Assembly (NCBI GenBank): GCA_029255685.2
Contig: CM055319.2
Span: forward strand, 31,529,568 to 31,593,567
DNA length: 64,000 bases
Direction of reading: 5' to 3'
Source: Silene conica
Lineage: Eukaryota > Streptophyta > Magnoliopsida > Caryophyllales > Caryophyllaceae
Every line of letters begins with the position of its first letter. Positions within the stretch are counted from its first letter, which is position 1. The position numbers and the translations under genes are program-made. The notes under the pieces are model-generated. The model worked only from the letters and a program-made list of their open reading frames with translations, was not told the DNA's origin and did no database searches. Shown piece by piece: positions 55,410 through 64,000 of this stretch.

Positions 55410-57211
55410 ATTATGAAGTCACTCATAGTCTCAAATCAATATATATGTGATTCCTTTTATTTACATTATTAACAAAAATGATGTTATGTCAAAATATGCT
55501 ATTCCTTTGGTTATATTCTTCAAAGAATTGATGTTGCATGCAAAGAGATGTTATTTTTTTTTATATATATTCTTGTTCAAATCCATGTGATTCCTTTTGT
55601 TAGAATAATTTTGAGGCTTTATATATATAAATAATTCATAGAGAAAAAGTGTGGTATAATGAAAAAAATAAAATATACTCTCTTCGAATCACATTGTTGG
55701 TTCCCTTGTTTTTTGCACAAAAAATAAGGAAATGAAGGTAAACCGCACAAAACACCTTATGCTACATTCCTACATTTAGTTAGGTATAAAATCTAAAGAT
55801 AGTATAATCTCCCTTAGTCATACCATGCTAGTACGCTACCCACAAACACTTACTTAATTTAGTATCTCTAGTTGTAGATTCCATATAGATTTAACAAGTA
55901 AATAATTCCTTAATTTACTAAAATCTTAAGATAAGATTGGCAGGTAATTTGGCTCGTTTGAATATAATTACTCTAGATAGGTAATTGTCTAATATTAGTA
56001 CCCATTTTATTTCAGTTCAATTATTCATGAATATTAGGTACACTTAACTCGAGTAACAAGTTCATAAACACGGTTTTATCAATGTAAAACAAATAACAAG
56101 GCACTATGAAGTATGCAAATTGCAAATTCCATAAATTAAGTATGTAGTTCATTATTTGGACAACAAAGAGTTTCATTTTGGTTTGAAATGAGAGTATTTT
56201 TCAAAATGACGTTTATGATTTGGAAATCGGTGAACCTCAGACATACATGGAAATATATTGTACTCCTTTAGGTGTAGGTCTTAATTTAAAGAATAAAGAG
56301 CAAGAACATAAATACAATTATAAGATCAAAACTAAACATTAATTCACTAATATAGTCTTGAAAAATCTAATTTTAACATAAATACAATTATAAGATCAAA
56401 ACTAAACATTAATTCACTAATATAGTCTTGAAAAATCTAATTTTAAACTTTTAGTATGAAATTAATTAAAGAGTAAATTAATAATAACTTTCTTTTAAAA
56501 TTCAATTTTCTAAAATTACTCCTAACTTACGGAATAGGCAACCTATTTTAAAAGAAATAGAAAAAGTAGTAAAACAATTTCTACCTTATGACGGTCGCTG
56601 TGCAATCACATTTTGATAAGTAGTAATAAGTTTTTTTCTTTTTTTTAAAAAATTGACCTATATTTCAAAATTGATCATTTTTTATGAAAAAACAAGCGTC
56701 ACTTTTTACCACAAAATTGTCACGTTTTAAATAAAAAAAACGGGATGGATGGTCGTAGAGAGAAGTGAACGACTAAAGTAGTAATACCTGCAACAGGGAT
56801 CTCAATGGCAAATTCGGTGTAACAGAAAACGGAGAGCATGGCAGAGACACCGGAAACAACATACGACAAAACAACAGCGGCACCCGCATGTTCGTTAGCC
56901 TCTTGACCAGTAAGCACGAATATACCCGCACCGATTACCGCCCCAATACCGAACCACATCAGATCCCACCAATTGAGTGTCTTTTTCATGGCGTTCCCGC
57001 TTCGACTCTTCACTTCATCGAGTTCCGTCGAGTCTATAGACCGGGTTGTCACCCGGTCTATGAATCGAGTCGGAGTTTCCTTGAGGGCACTCACGTACGA
57101 TGACCAACTTTCGAACGATTTTTCCGGTAAGAAATCATCTTTTGTACATGAACATAAGCGTGAACGACGTCGGATTGTTGTTTCTGGTTCACTTACTGTT
57201 TGGCCATCCAT
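51904..57211 (-). CDS. Cationic amino acid transporter (CAT1/CAT5/CAT8 type), 3 exons, 601 aa
   Basis: Exons on the minus strand: 57211-56788, 53527-52908, 52665-51904, with GT...AG introns of 3260 and 242 bp. The phases fit (424, 620 and 762 nt) and the joined frame is open. APC-superfamily permease (TC 2.A.3.3) that imports arginine, lysine and related amino acids; CAT1/5/8-type proteins are reported at the plasma membrane (family knowledge). Seen: cytosolic N terminus with the clade signature CSCTKDDFLPE (residues 20-30), TM1 with GIGAVIGAGIF (88-98), TM2 ending CYTEFAIEIPVAGGSFAY, then EYVISGAAVARAWTSYFA, AEETKNPGRDIPIG, IGQARYLTHIARTHMMPPWL and WGVPLVPWLPSASIMINIFL, and a hydrophilic C-terminal tail. 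Close in length to Arabidopsis CAT1 (594) and CAT5 (569). The start has good context (GCCATGG). The only intact host gene in the window. Confidence 0.95.
55327..55407. repeat. (AT)n microsatellite
   Basis: About 40 uninterrupted AT dinucleotides in the first intron of the transporter gene. Confidence 0.98.
55788..56163. repeat. Diverged direct repeat, copy 1 (intron 1)
   Basis: Starts CTAAAGATAGTATAATCTCC and runs to CATTATTTGGAC. The same order of sequence recurs at about 57583-57955, with many substitutions and small indels. The two copies flank exon 1 of the transporter. Confidence 0.8.
56305..56444. repeat. 70-bp tandem duplication
   Basis: Two adjacent copies (56305-56374 and 56375-56444) beginning AACATAAATACAATTATAAG, identical by eye, hence recent. 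Confidence 0.95.
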
Positions 57212-57253
57212 GGCTTTTGAATTAATTTACACGGATTTTGTATTAGGATGCTC

Positions 57254-57265
57254 TATATATATATA
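57254..57265 (-). promoter_or_regulatory. Likely TATA box of the transporter gene
   Basis: TATATATATATA on the minus strand about 45 bp upstream of the ATG at 57211. This would give a very short 5' UTR (15-20 nt) if transcription starts 25-30 bp downstream; an upstream start with a different promoter is not excluded. Confidence 0.5.
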
Positions 57266-57305
57266 CGAAGTAATATACAAGACACGTGCAGAGGTAGGGT
57301 TTTGA

Positions 57306-58586
57306 TGGTATTCAACGTTGAAGCTCCGAATTAATAATAACACATTTGATATCTGTGCTAACTACGTTCCCACTTTTATGCTATTACAGAATTTGAGAAT
57401 AATCACTTGCTCACTGTGAATCGATTCAAAATTCCCAATTTAAACTAAACTTTCGAATTACCCTTCATAAGAATTAACACCAAAGGATTTAAACTAGAAC
57501 TAGGAAAACTAAAAAGATCAAGAGAATAATTTCTAATCTGGAAATCTAAAAATAGCATTTCATTTTGCTATAACACGTGTAAAATCTAAAGATAGTATAA
57601 TCTCCCTTAACCATACCAGGCTACCCGCTACACAAAAACTAAATTAATATAGTATGTTTAGTTGTAAATTTCATACAAAGTTAACACCTAAATAATTTCT
57701 TATTAAGTTACTAAAATCTTAGGATAAGATTGGAAGGTAATTTGGCTTTTTTGGAAATAATTACCTAATATTAGTATCCATTTTATTTTAGTTAAATTAT
57801 TCATGGAGATTAGGTACAGTTAACTCGAGGAAAAAGTTTATGAACACGATTTATACAAAGATAGATGAATAAGAATTGATGTAAAACAAATAATCAAGGC
57901 ACTATGAAGTATGCAAATTCCATAAAGTATGTAATTCATTACTTGGACTAGAGTTTTATATTTATGTTTATTTGTGAACAAATATCATACTTAATTGTTT
58001 ATTTTTTTCAACTAATTTACATTCTACCAAAAATAAGATTCGTGCCACTTTAGTTAAATTTTCAGTCACTTTAGTCGAATTTTCGATGATGACGTGCTTT
58101 CTCACCCTTACAAAGAAGAATGTGGATTATCTCACCCACGCAAGAACCCTTTACATAAGGTTGTAAATCTCTCCCTAGGTGGAATTCTAGAGGCAAAGGA
58201 AACAACTTTCCTTATTAAACTAAGAATCTAAATAACTAACTCCCTTTAAGATTAAAAAGCTACAATACTACTACAATTAGGAAAGAGGAAACATCTAACT
58301 TTCTCAATTTTATTCTAAATCTAAAATCCTACTAATATGAGTAGGAAATTTCTAACTTTCCTAATTTTATTCAACATCTAAATTCCTACATGATCTAGGA
58401 AAAACCAACTTCAGATCGATTCCAATTGAGCTTCAAACTTGTATTCGCGTCAATTTGTCATCTGCGTAAGAATTGGAGAACACAACTTAAAACGACCATA
58501 TCTTATTCGTTAATAAAGCGTGTGACCACTCGTTGGAAAGCTTACATAATATCATTTCATCTCCAACAGAAATCACACCAAAATTA
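57306..58586. other. Upstream region of the transporter gene, no gene seen
   Basis: AT-rich. Contains the second copy of the direct repeat (57583-57955). Beyond it nothing recognisable up to the copia LTR at 58587. Confidence 0.6.
57583..57955. repeat. Diverged direct repeat, copy 2 (upstream of the gene)
   Basis: Begins AATCTAAAGATAGTATAATC and shares the sequence order of 55788-56163 including GGCACTATGAAGTATGCAAA. Roughly 80-85 percent alike by eye. Confidence 0.8.
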
Positions 58587-60599
58587 TGTTGGGGTAAGTG
58601 TCCTCCACAATAGTGCGATCACATCAGTGATAAAAATCATTGATAAACCTCTAATAAGAATATTCATGGGATGATTCTTCAATAAAATAGTCAACTGATC
58701 AACATTAATCGGTAATGACTGGCTTGCTAGAGTTTGATATTACTGTCGTATGAAGGTGGTGACCGGCCAGTTGATCCCTTTAGGTCACACCTATAGGACA
58801 ACTCTCTTAATAGAAAAGGAAGTGATTGTATAATGATGCGAGTCAGTTCATTCCTAGTTTGTGAAATGTACAAGGAGGATATTTATAATAAGATTATAAA
58901 TAAAAGTTTTAGTAATTGAAATGTCATTACTAAAATTTAAATGTTTATGAAACACCATTATAAGAATGAATTATTTTATATTGCAAATGTTGTAATATTA
59001 TTTCGATACGGGAGATTATTAATTGGATATTAGTAATTACGAATTCTACTAATTTTATGAATTGATGTTTAAATAGTTAAACTTGAAATATCATAAAATA
59101 AATAAAATGTTCAATGTAATTGTTATATGACAAATTAATAAAAATGAAATGTATGTCCATTTAAGAAATGGACCGTGTGATATGTCACACAAACATACAT
59201 TTACATATTAACATTATTATAAGATAATATGTAAAAGACATCTAATTAATGTGGTTGATGCGTGGGAAACATTTGAGAGTTTAGTGGTGCCCATACATTG
59301 GGCAATCTACCCTAACCACCCAGCCAACCCCCTTGAGAAGGACAAAAGAGTTTTTTTTCTCTTCTCAAAAAAATTGACTCTTTCATTTTTGATAAGGTTT
59401 TAGGGTTTCGATTGAGTGAGAAGTTGTTCTCTTTTCTCTCCCAAAAACTGTGACATCCTCAACATTTTAAGAAGATCAAAATCAATAATATTATACTAAG
59501 ATAATATTATACTAAGTGTAGTAGTAATACTAGATTAATAACTAGGTTGCTTTGTGATTGATTTCTAGTAAAAATAATCACAAGTTTGAAGAGGGTGTGT
59601 CTTGGTGCATTACTATTGGAGGTCTTCTAATTGAAGGCTCTTAGGAGGATCAATCCATAGTAATAAGCTCAAGAACTAGTAAAGAAGGAGTCTTTACTAG
59701 TGCCCTTAATTCTGAAATACTCAATGTAAGATTGAGAATGTTTCTTCCTTGATCTCATTTTATTAGTTATGCATGCATAAGATTTACATAGATTATATGA
59801 TAATAAAATTAGTATGACTATAATGAGTTTATGAACCTAATAATTGGTATCAGAGCAATGGTTGTTTGCATGCATAATCGATTATTGTTTTTCCGAGTTC
59901 TAGTAACTTAAATAAAACTAAAAATTTGTGATCAATGAGATATGTCACTCGAAAATTTTTGCATGTCTCATATTCTGGTCCTAAATTTAATTTAGGTTGT
60001 TTTGATAATTTATGGGATTTTATTGTTCATTCATATGATTTTTAGTCATTTTTATGCGTTTTAAGGGTTAAAAACATAAAAAAAATGGACTAAAAGTAGA
60101 TAGAAAAAGTTTCTGACCTTGAATTTTTAATATGACCTCACATGCATATTTTACTTATAGTATGTAAAATTTGGTACAAATGTGAGTTGTATTGCATGAT
60201 TTACGGTTTTTATATGATAAATAGCGTAAATAGAGGTAATTTTGGTTAAAATAGTTAGATTTATCGAAATAAGTTTGAAAATTTTAACCATTATTTTTGA
60301 CATTATGAGTATTAATGTAATATTTCAGAATGTTCAAAAATGTTAAATTCAAATTTTGAAAATTATTGTTATTTTATTTGGATTTATTACATAAAAGTTA
60401 TGTATTTTAAGGCAAAAATGAACAATTTGTTTAATTACAAGTTAATTACTGTCAAAATTAGTAGTGACTAATTTGAATCCTAAAATGTGTTAGGATAATG
60501 AGTTTGAACATAAATTTGATTTATGTTTTATTTTAGCATTTTAAGAATTAAAATCGCGAAATCCCATAAACCGGTTCATGTTAATCTAATAAATTGTAA
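58587..60599 (+). mobile_element. Partial second copia element: 5' LTR, PBS and leader
   Basis: LTR starts TGTTGGGGTAAGTGTCCTCC at 58587 and ends at about 59842, directly before PBS TGGTATCAGAGC (59845-59856). The first 230 bp follow the copia LTR at 7335 in outline (GGCTTGCTAGA, CACACCTATAGGACA). The leader continues to about 60599; gag and pol are not seen in the window, so this is a remnant. No partner LTR is present, so it cannot be dated. Confidence 0.82.
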
Positions 60600-61379
60600 T
60601 TAGGGCGATTTGGCATCAGTGTAGAAACCGGTTCCAACAATACGAGCATCCTTGCATGAAGGGTCGGCTAGAATATATTCCTTCCTTTGGCTGACCTCCA
60701 TTGGAGGTGATTTGTCGGTCGTCTCCTCATTGGTTGCCAGCCATCTTCTCAGCCTCCGTCTCAACATGCACCCCCTTTTTAGACTCATTTACCTAATAAA
60801 ATTAACCAAAGCTATCAGTAAGAATGTTCGGGAACCATGGTGTATCCCGAGTAAGGCTGCAATTACCTTATCGGCATTAGGTATTATAACTTCAGCAGCA
60901 CTCACAACCTCTTTCCGACTCCCGTTGATCGATACTTCTTCCCTATTCTGTTGCACCTTACCCTCTTTCATGGCATCCTCTATTATCTTCATTTCTTCTT
61001 CGTAAGGCTTGCCTCCAGAATTCATTTTTAGTATCAAGGATGCCAACAACTAAACTTGCGTGCCAAAAATGTATTATTTAAGCAATTAACAATAACATGT
61101 GAATTTTAAATGACAATATAAAAGGGTACCATGCCAGCCTTCCCCTGATTTTTTTTCTTCTTTTTCGGGGTAGTTGTCCCATAATATTTCGTGACTCCGA
61201 CATGTAATGGGACGCCCCTCAATCGACCTGGATGCTCGTCTCGATTGATCGCTCTAGCAAGAATGTCATCACGACCACTCGGGGTGAATTTCCCTTCATC
61301 AACCATTTTTTTAACATTCTCCTGTAATATATGAAAAGCAGTCGGAAATGGGATGATCAATGAAACAATATAACACATT
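60600..61379 (-). pseudogene. Fragment of an En/Spm-associated (Ptta / Transposase_24-like) gene
   Basis: Minus-strand exon-like pieces. ENVKKMVDEGKFTPSGRDDI and LARAINRDEHPGRLRGVPLH (about 61322-61130) match the conserved segment of plant 'Ptta/En/Spm' proteins (typically ILxxALxxxEHPGRVRG). Next piece LLASLILKMNSGGKPYEEEM and following (about 61054-60880), then VNESKKGVHVETEAEKMAGN (about 60792-60733). Splice-like borders: acceptor CAG at about 61323, donor GTACCC at about 61128, acceptor TTTAG at about 61055, donor AAGGTAATT at about 60868 and acceptor ATTAG near 60793. No terminal inverted repeats are visible; a stop follows the last piece. A remnant, domain known from CACTA-type elements. 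Confidence 0.65.
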
Positions 61380-61384
61380 TGGAG

Positions 61385-62814
61385 TGATAGGCTTATCGCG
61401 TACCTAACAAAGATACCCTAGGCTTAACTAACAAATAAATGTAGATAAGGAAGTAGGGGTCGATCTCAGGGAGACGGTAGATGCAATATGACAAGCTATG
61501 GTTAGAATTTTATCAAGGTCGATTCGATTGATTGTTTGGTTTGATGATTAAAACGATAACAAATTGAGATATAAAACAATGATAATAAAATACCTAGGGA
61601 AATAGGTTCACACATGTAAATTAGCAATAATTGATGTCGAATTGGGGAAACATATAAACAAAAGTTGTCTAGACTTATTAGTAATTATCTCTCGATTTTA
61701 TTACTAGTCTTAGAACGATTACTAGCGGGCTCTCGCACTTAATAGGTCGCGCTACAAAACATACTTAGGCAAATTCTATCCCCGACTTTCGATCTTAGGA
61801 AAAGAATTAACAAGATAACCAATAATTGTGATCAAGAATTAAAGGTTAACAATACATAACAAGCATGTTTTAGAAACAACAAATTAATAATAATAAATCC
61901 CAATTCAACAATTATCAATTACTAATCTAACATGGATTCCCAAAACCCTAGATTATAAGACTACTCACTCATGATAATACATAAACTAACAACGTTTGAT
62001 TTGATTAACATAAACATGATAACAATATATAAATTAGAATTAAAAAGATAATATAAAAGCAAGGAAAAGAAATTACCAACTTAAGGAAATAAGAACAAGA
62101 ACTTGATTAATAAGAGCAAAGTAATCTTCAAATAAAACCCGGAATTAAAGCATAAATGTTGATGATTGATAAACTAAGGACATAAAGGAAACTAGGTTTT
62201 TGTAGATTTAGGGAAATGTATGAAAAAGCATGAATAAAAAGCTCTCTAGTGATGAGTTTATATACACAAACTTGCTAGGAAAGTGAAGAGTTGCTCAGTT
62301 GCACAATCCCCGAAAATCTGGGGACCAAACAGTCCTAGGGGGCGCAACATTTGAGTCCAAGAATTGCTCAGGTATCAAACTCCAAGATTCTGGGGTTTGA
62401 ACAAATCTCGGGGGCGCAACATTTTGGGTTATATGGCTATCTCGCATCAACCCCGAGATTCTGGGGTTCGAACAGCAATTAGGGGACCTTGCAATCTCTT
62501 CTTTTCTTTACTAGTTCTCACTTTCTTTGCTCATGTACCAACCAAATTTCATTTCTTCTTCCTCGGGAATGAGTGAATCCTCCCAAAATGCCCTTACATG
62601 GCCAAAACTCGCTCCAAGTAGCCTCTTGGTGCTCGGTGAATGCCAAAATGATAGAAAAAGGTCATAACTTGCTCCGTTTCCTACAAAATGCAACAAAACA
62701 TGCAAAACACCTACAACACGGAATTAGCTCATAAAATCACCTCATAAAGTGCAAATTATCATGTAAAGATGAGCTAAAAGAGGGACGAAAATCATATAAA
62801 AATAGGACACATCA
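61385..62814 (-). repeat. 3' LTR of element W with a 72-bp tandem unit
   Basis: 1430 bp, plus-strand ends TGATAGGCTTATCG and GGACACATCA. A unit of about 72 bp is repeated two and a half times at 62308-62470: CCCCGAAAATCTGGGG (62308), CTCCAAGATTCTGGGG (62380) and CCCCGAGATTCTGGGG (62451), with GGGGGCGCAACATTT at about 62338 and 62411 between them. No gene; small frames here are by-products. Confidence 0.85.
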
Positions 62815-63111
62815 AATTCCTCCAAGCTAAACCCTTGCTTGTCCCAAGCAAGCACACAATATCAAGGCAAGGGTAAGGAGCACCAAATCTCATCATTTGC
62901 AAATCCCAACATAAGCTAACAAGCGCAATGAATCATAATCCCAAAACAACGTGGGCATAAGGATAATGCAAAAACATGGATGAGATTTACATGGCGGCGT
63001 AGCATGAAAGATTTTATTCAAACTTTTCGGCTCTTGCATGATCTTATTGACATTACTAGACTATCTAGCCTCCCCCAAGCTAGTATGTACAAGGGGATGA
63101 GTGATAGCAAA
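62815..63111 (-). other. Non-coding tail of element W with purine tract
   Basis: Between the terminal ORF and the 3' LTR. Minus-strand reading has the purine-rich tract next to the LTR. Nothing else recognised. Confidence 0.6.
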
Positions 63112-63468
63112 TCACTCGGAAGCGGCACGGTAATCGTTAGCACGACCATCAACATCGCGGGTCTCCCCGTCATCAGCTCCACCACCTTCTTGGACACCAG
63201 AAGTACCCGCAGAAACATCACTAGGAGCACCAAACCCGTCCATGGTCCAAGTAAAAAATGAAGGGTGAGGGCCTTCGGGCCGAACAATTCCCTTACGAGC
63301 AAAGTAAGAATAAAGAGGTGCTAAGGCCAAACGGGTGTCAGTCATCATGGTTGTGAGGTCACGCCGCATCCCACTCATCATTTCCCTCATCTCTTCCTCA
63401 AAAGATTTCAATAACAAGAGTGCCTCCAAAGGATCTTTAATTAAAGATCGAGGCAATGAGTCATCCAT
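63112..63468 (-). CDS. Terminal ORF of element W (118 aa), unknown
   Basis: Starts MDDSLPRSLIKDPLEALLLL. A probable helix with MREMMSGMRRDLTTMMTDTR, then PSFFTWTMDGFGAPS and a Gly/Asp/Glu-rich C terminus. Position after pol-type genes and the wording resemble the tail of Athila-type second ORFs, but I cannot prove it. No signal peptide or membrane segment. Confidence 0.5.
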   Translation of the reverse strand: MDDSLPRSLIKDPLEALLLLKSFEEEMREMMSGMRRDLTTMMTDTRLALAPLYSYFARKGIVRPEGPHPSFFTWTMDGFGAPSDVSAGTSGVQEGGGADDGETRDVDGRANDYRAASE

Positions 63469-63510
63469 TATAACATCAATAGCATCTATGACTTCTATGG
63501 AATAACATGG

Positions 63511-64000
63511 CTATTCTAGCATTGGACTTTTCATGGCACTGTTCAAACTATAGGTGACCGTCTCATCACCTATTTCCAAAGTTATCTTACCATTCTTGAC
63601 ATCAATGACCGCACCTGCGGTATGTAAAAACGGTCTTCCCAAAATAATTGGGATTTGCGAATCTTCGGCAATGTCAAGGACAATAAAATCAACCGGAATA
63701 AAAAATTTTCCAACTTTAACGGGCACATCCTCCAAAACACCTAAAGGGCGTTTTATAAAACGGTCCGCCATTTGCAAGGTGACACTAGTACATTTCAAAA
63801 CACCCATGTTCAACTTTTCACAAATAGTGTAAGGCATCACACTCACACTAGCACCTAGGTCACATAAAGCTTTATCAATGGTATAGGTGCCAATGGTGCA
63901 CGGAATGGAAAAGCTACCTGGGTCCTTTAACTTAGGAGGGGACTTGTTTTGCAAAAGAGCACTACACTCGGCGGTGAATGCTATAGTTTCAACATCATCA
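63511..64000 (-). pseudogene. Protease region of element W
   Basis: Open from the right edge: FTAECSALLQNKSPPKLKDP, SFSIPCTIGTYTIDKALCDL, then the active-site region DLGASVSVMPYTICEKLNMG, VTLQMADRFIKRPLGVLEDV, VDFIVLDIAEDSQIPIILGR. This is the retropepsin type of Athila/Tat elements (compare LDLGASINVIPY in the element at 2720) and continues beyond the window. Confidence 0.85.

Larger units (their letters stand above)
53528..56787 (-). other. First intron of the transporter gene (3.3 kb)
   Basis: AT-rich with no ORF of note. Holds an (AT)n microsatellite (55327-55407), an exact 70-bp tandem duplication (56305-56444) and a 370-bp segment (about 55788-56163) that is repeated in diverged form upstream of the gene. 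No transposon with clear ends seen. Confidence 0.85.
61385..64000 (-). mobile_element. Athila/Tat-type element 'W', 3' part
   Basis: On the minus strand from the right edge: protease, a terminal ORF, a purine-rich tract (GCTTGGAGGAATT) and the 3' LTR 62814-61385. The polymerase and integrase parts usual for the family are not seen between protease and LTR, so this copy appears non-autonomous and broken. TGGAG at 61380-61384 is the candidate target duplication on this side; it lies in the En/Spm-type fragment. Confidence 0.82.

Overview
This is nuclear DNA of a flowering plant, most likely a eudicot. It carries plant-specific LTR retrotransposon lineages, L1-type LINEs and one intact plant cationic amino acid transporter gene in AT-rich non-coding DNA. 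I cannot name the species. About 53 kb of the 64 kb is transposable element; the transporter at 51904-57211 (minus strand) is the only ordinary host gene I can support.

Left half (1-31.9 kb): a nest read as up to six levels deep. A young, whole-looking Ty1/copia element (7335-16077) sits in the polymerase gene of an Athila-type Ty3/gypsy element (2720-22737). That element sits in the long LTR of a minus-strand chromovirus-like element, called X here (1-24642, running off the left edge). X abuts another minus-strand LTR, Y (24643-25902). Y interrupts the gag of an Athila/Tat-type element Z (25903-28376), and Z interrupts the reverse transcriptase of a minus-strand LINE, C (28377 to about 31880). 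The two innermost insertions have target duplications on both sides (CTTCG and ATATC). The outer ones show only one side.

Middle (32.4-51.2 kb): a second nest. A 5'-truncated minus-strand LINE, B (32381-51167), is split by a near-full-length plus-strand LINE, A (about 32464-50151, with a C-terminal RNase H domain). LINE A is in turn split by a 9.2-kb LTR element without recognisable genes (32968-42199; duplication AGGGG) and by a solo LTR (48062-49635; duplication CTATG). The gene-less element shares LTR and leader with X, so the window holds a coding element and its apparent non-coding partner.

Right part (51.2-64 kb): the transporter gene (three exons, a 3.3-kb first intron), a partial second copia element (58587 to about 60599), a minus-strand fragment of an En/Spm-associated (Ptta / Transposase_24-like) gene, and the 3' part of a minus-strand Athila/Tat element (61385 to the right edge).

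The most unusual content is non-coding. Several unrelated LTR families carry short arrays of GC-rich dyads or hairpins in otherwise AT-rich LTRs or leaders: (i) pairs of GGTCGGTCGACC-type boxes spaced exactly 21 bp apart in both the copia leader and the unrelated solo LTR; (ii) CAGCCGG...CCGGCTG modules in both the X family and Z; (iii) in X and its partner, arrays of hairpins whose loop is constant while the stems change but mostly stay complementary; (iv) three covarying hairpins with GNRA loops near the 3' end of the Athila element. These look like structured RNA or protein-binding arrays and are the best candidates for something undescribed. Substitution counts and ages were made by eye and are approximate.
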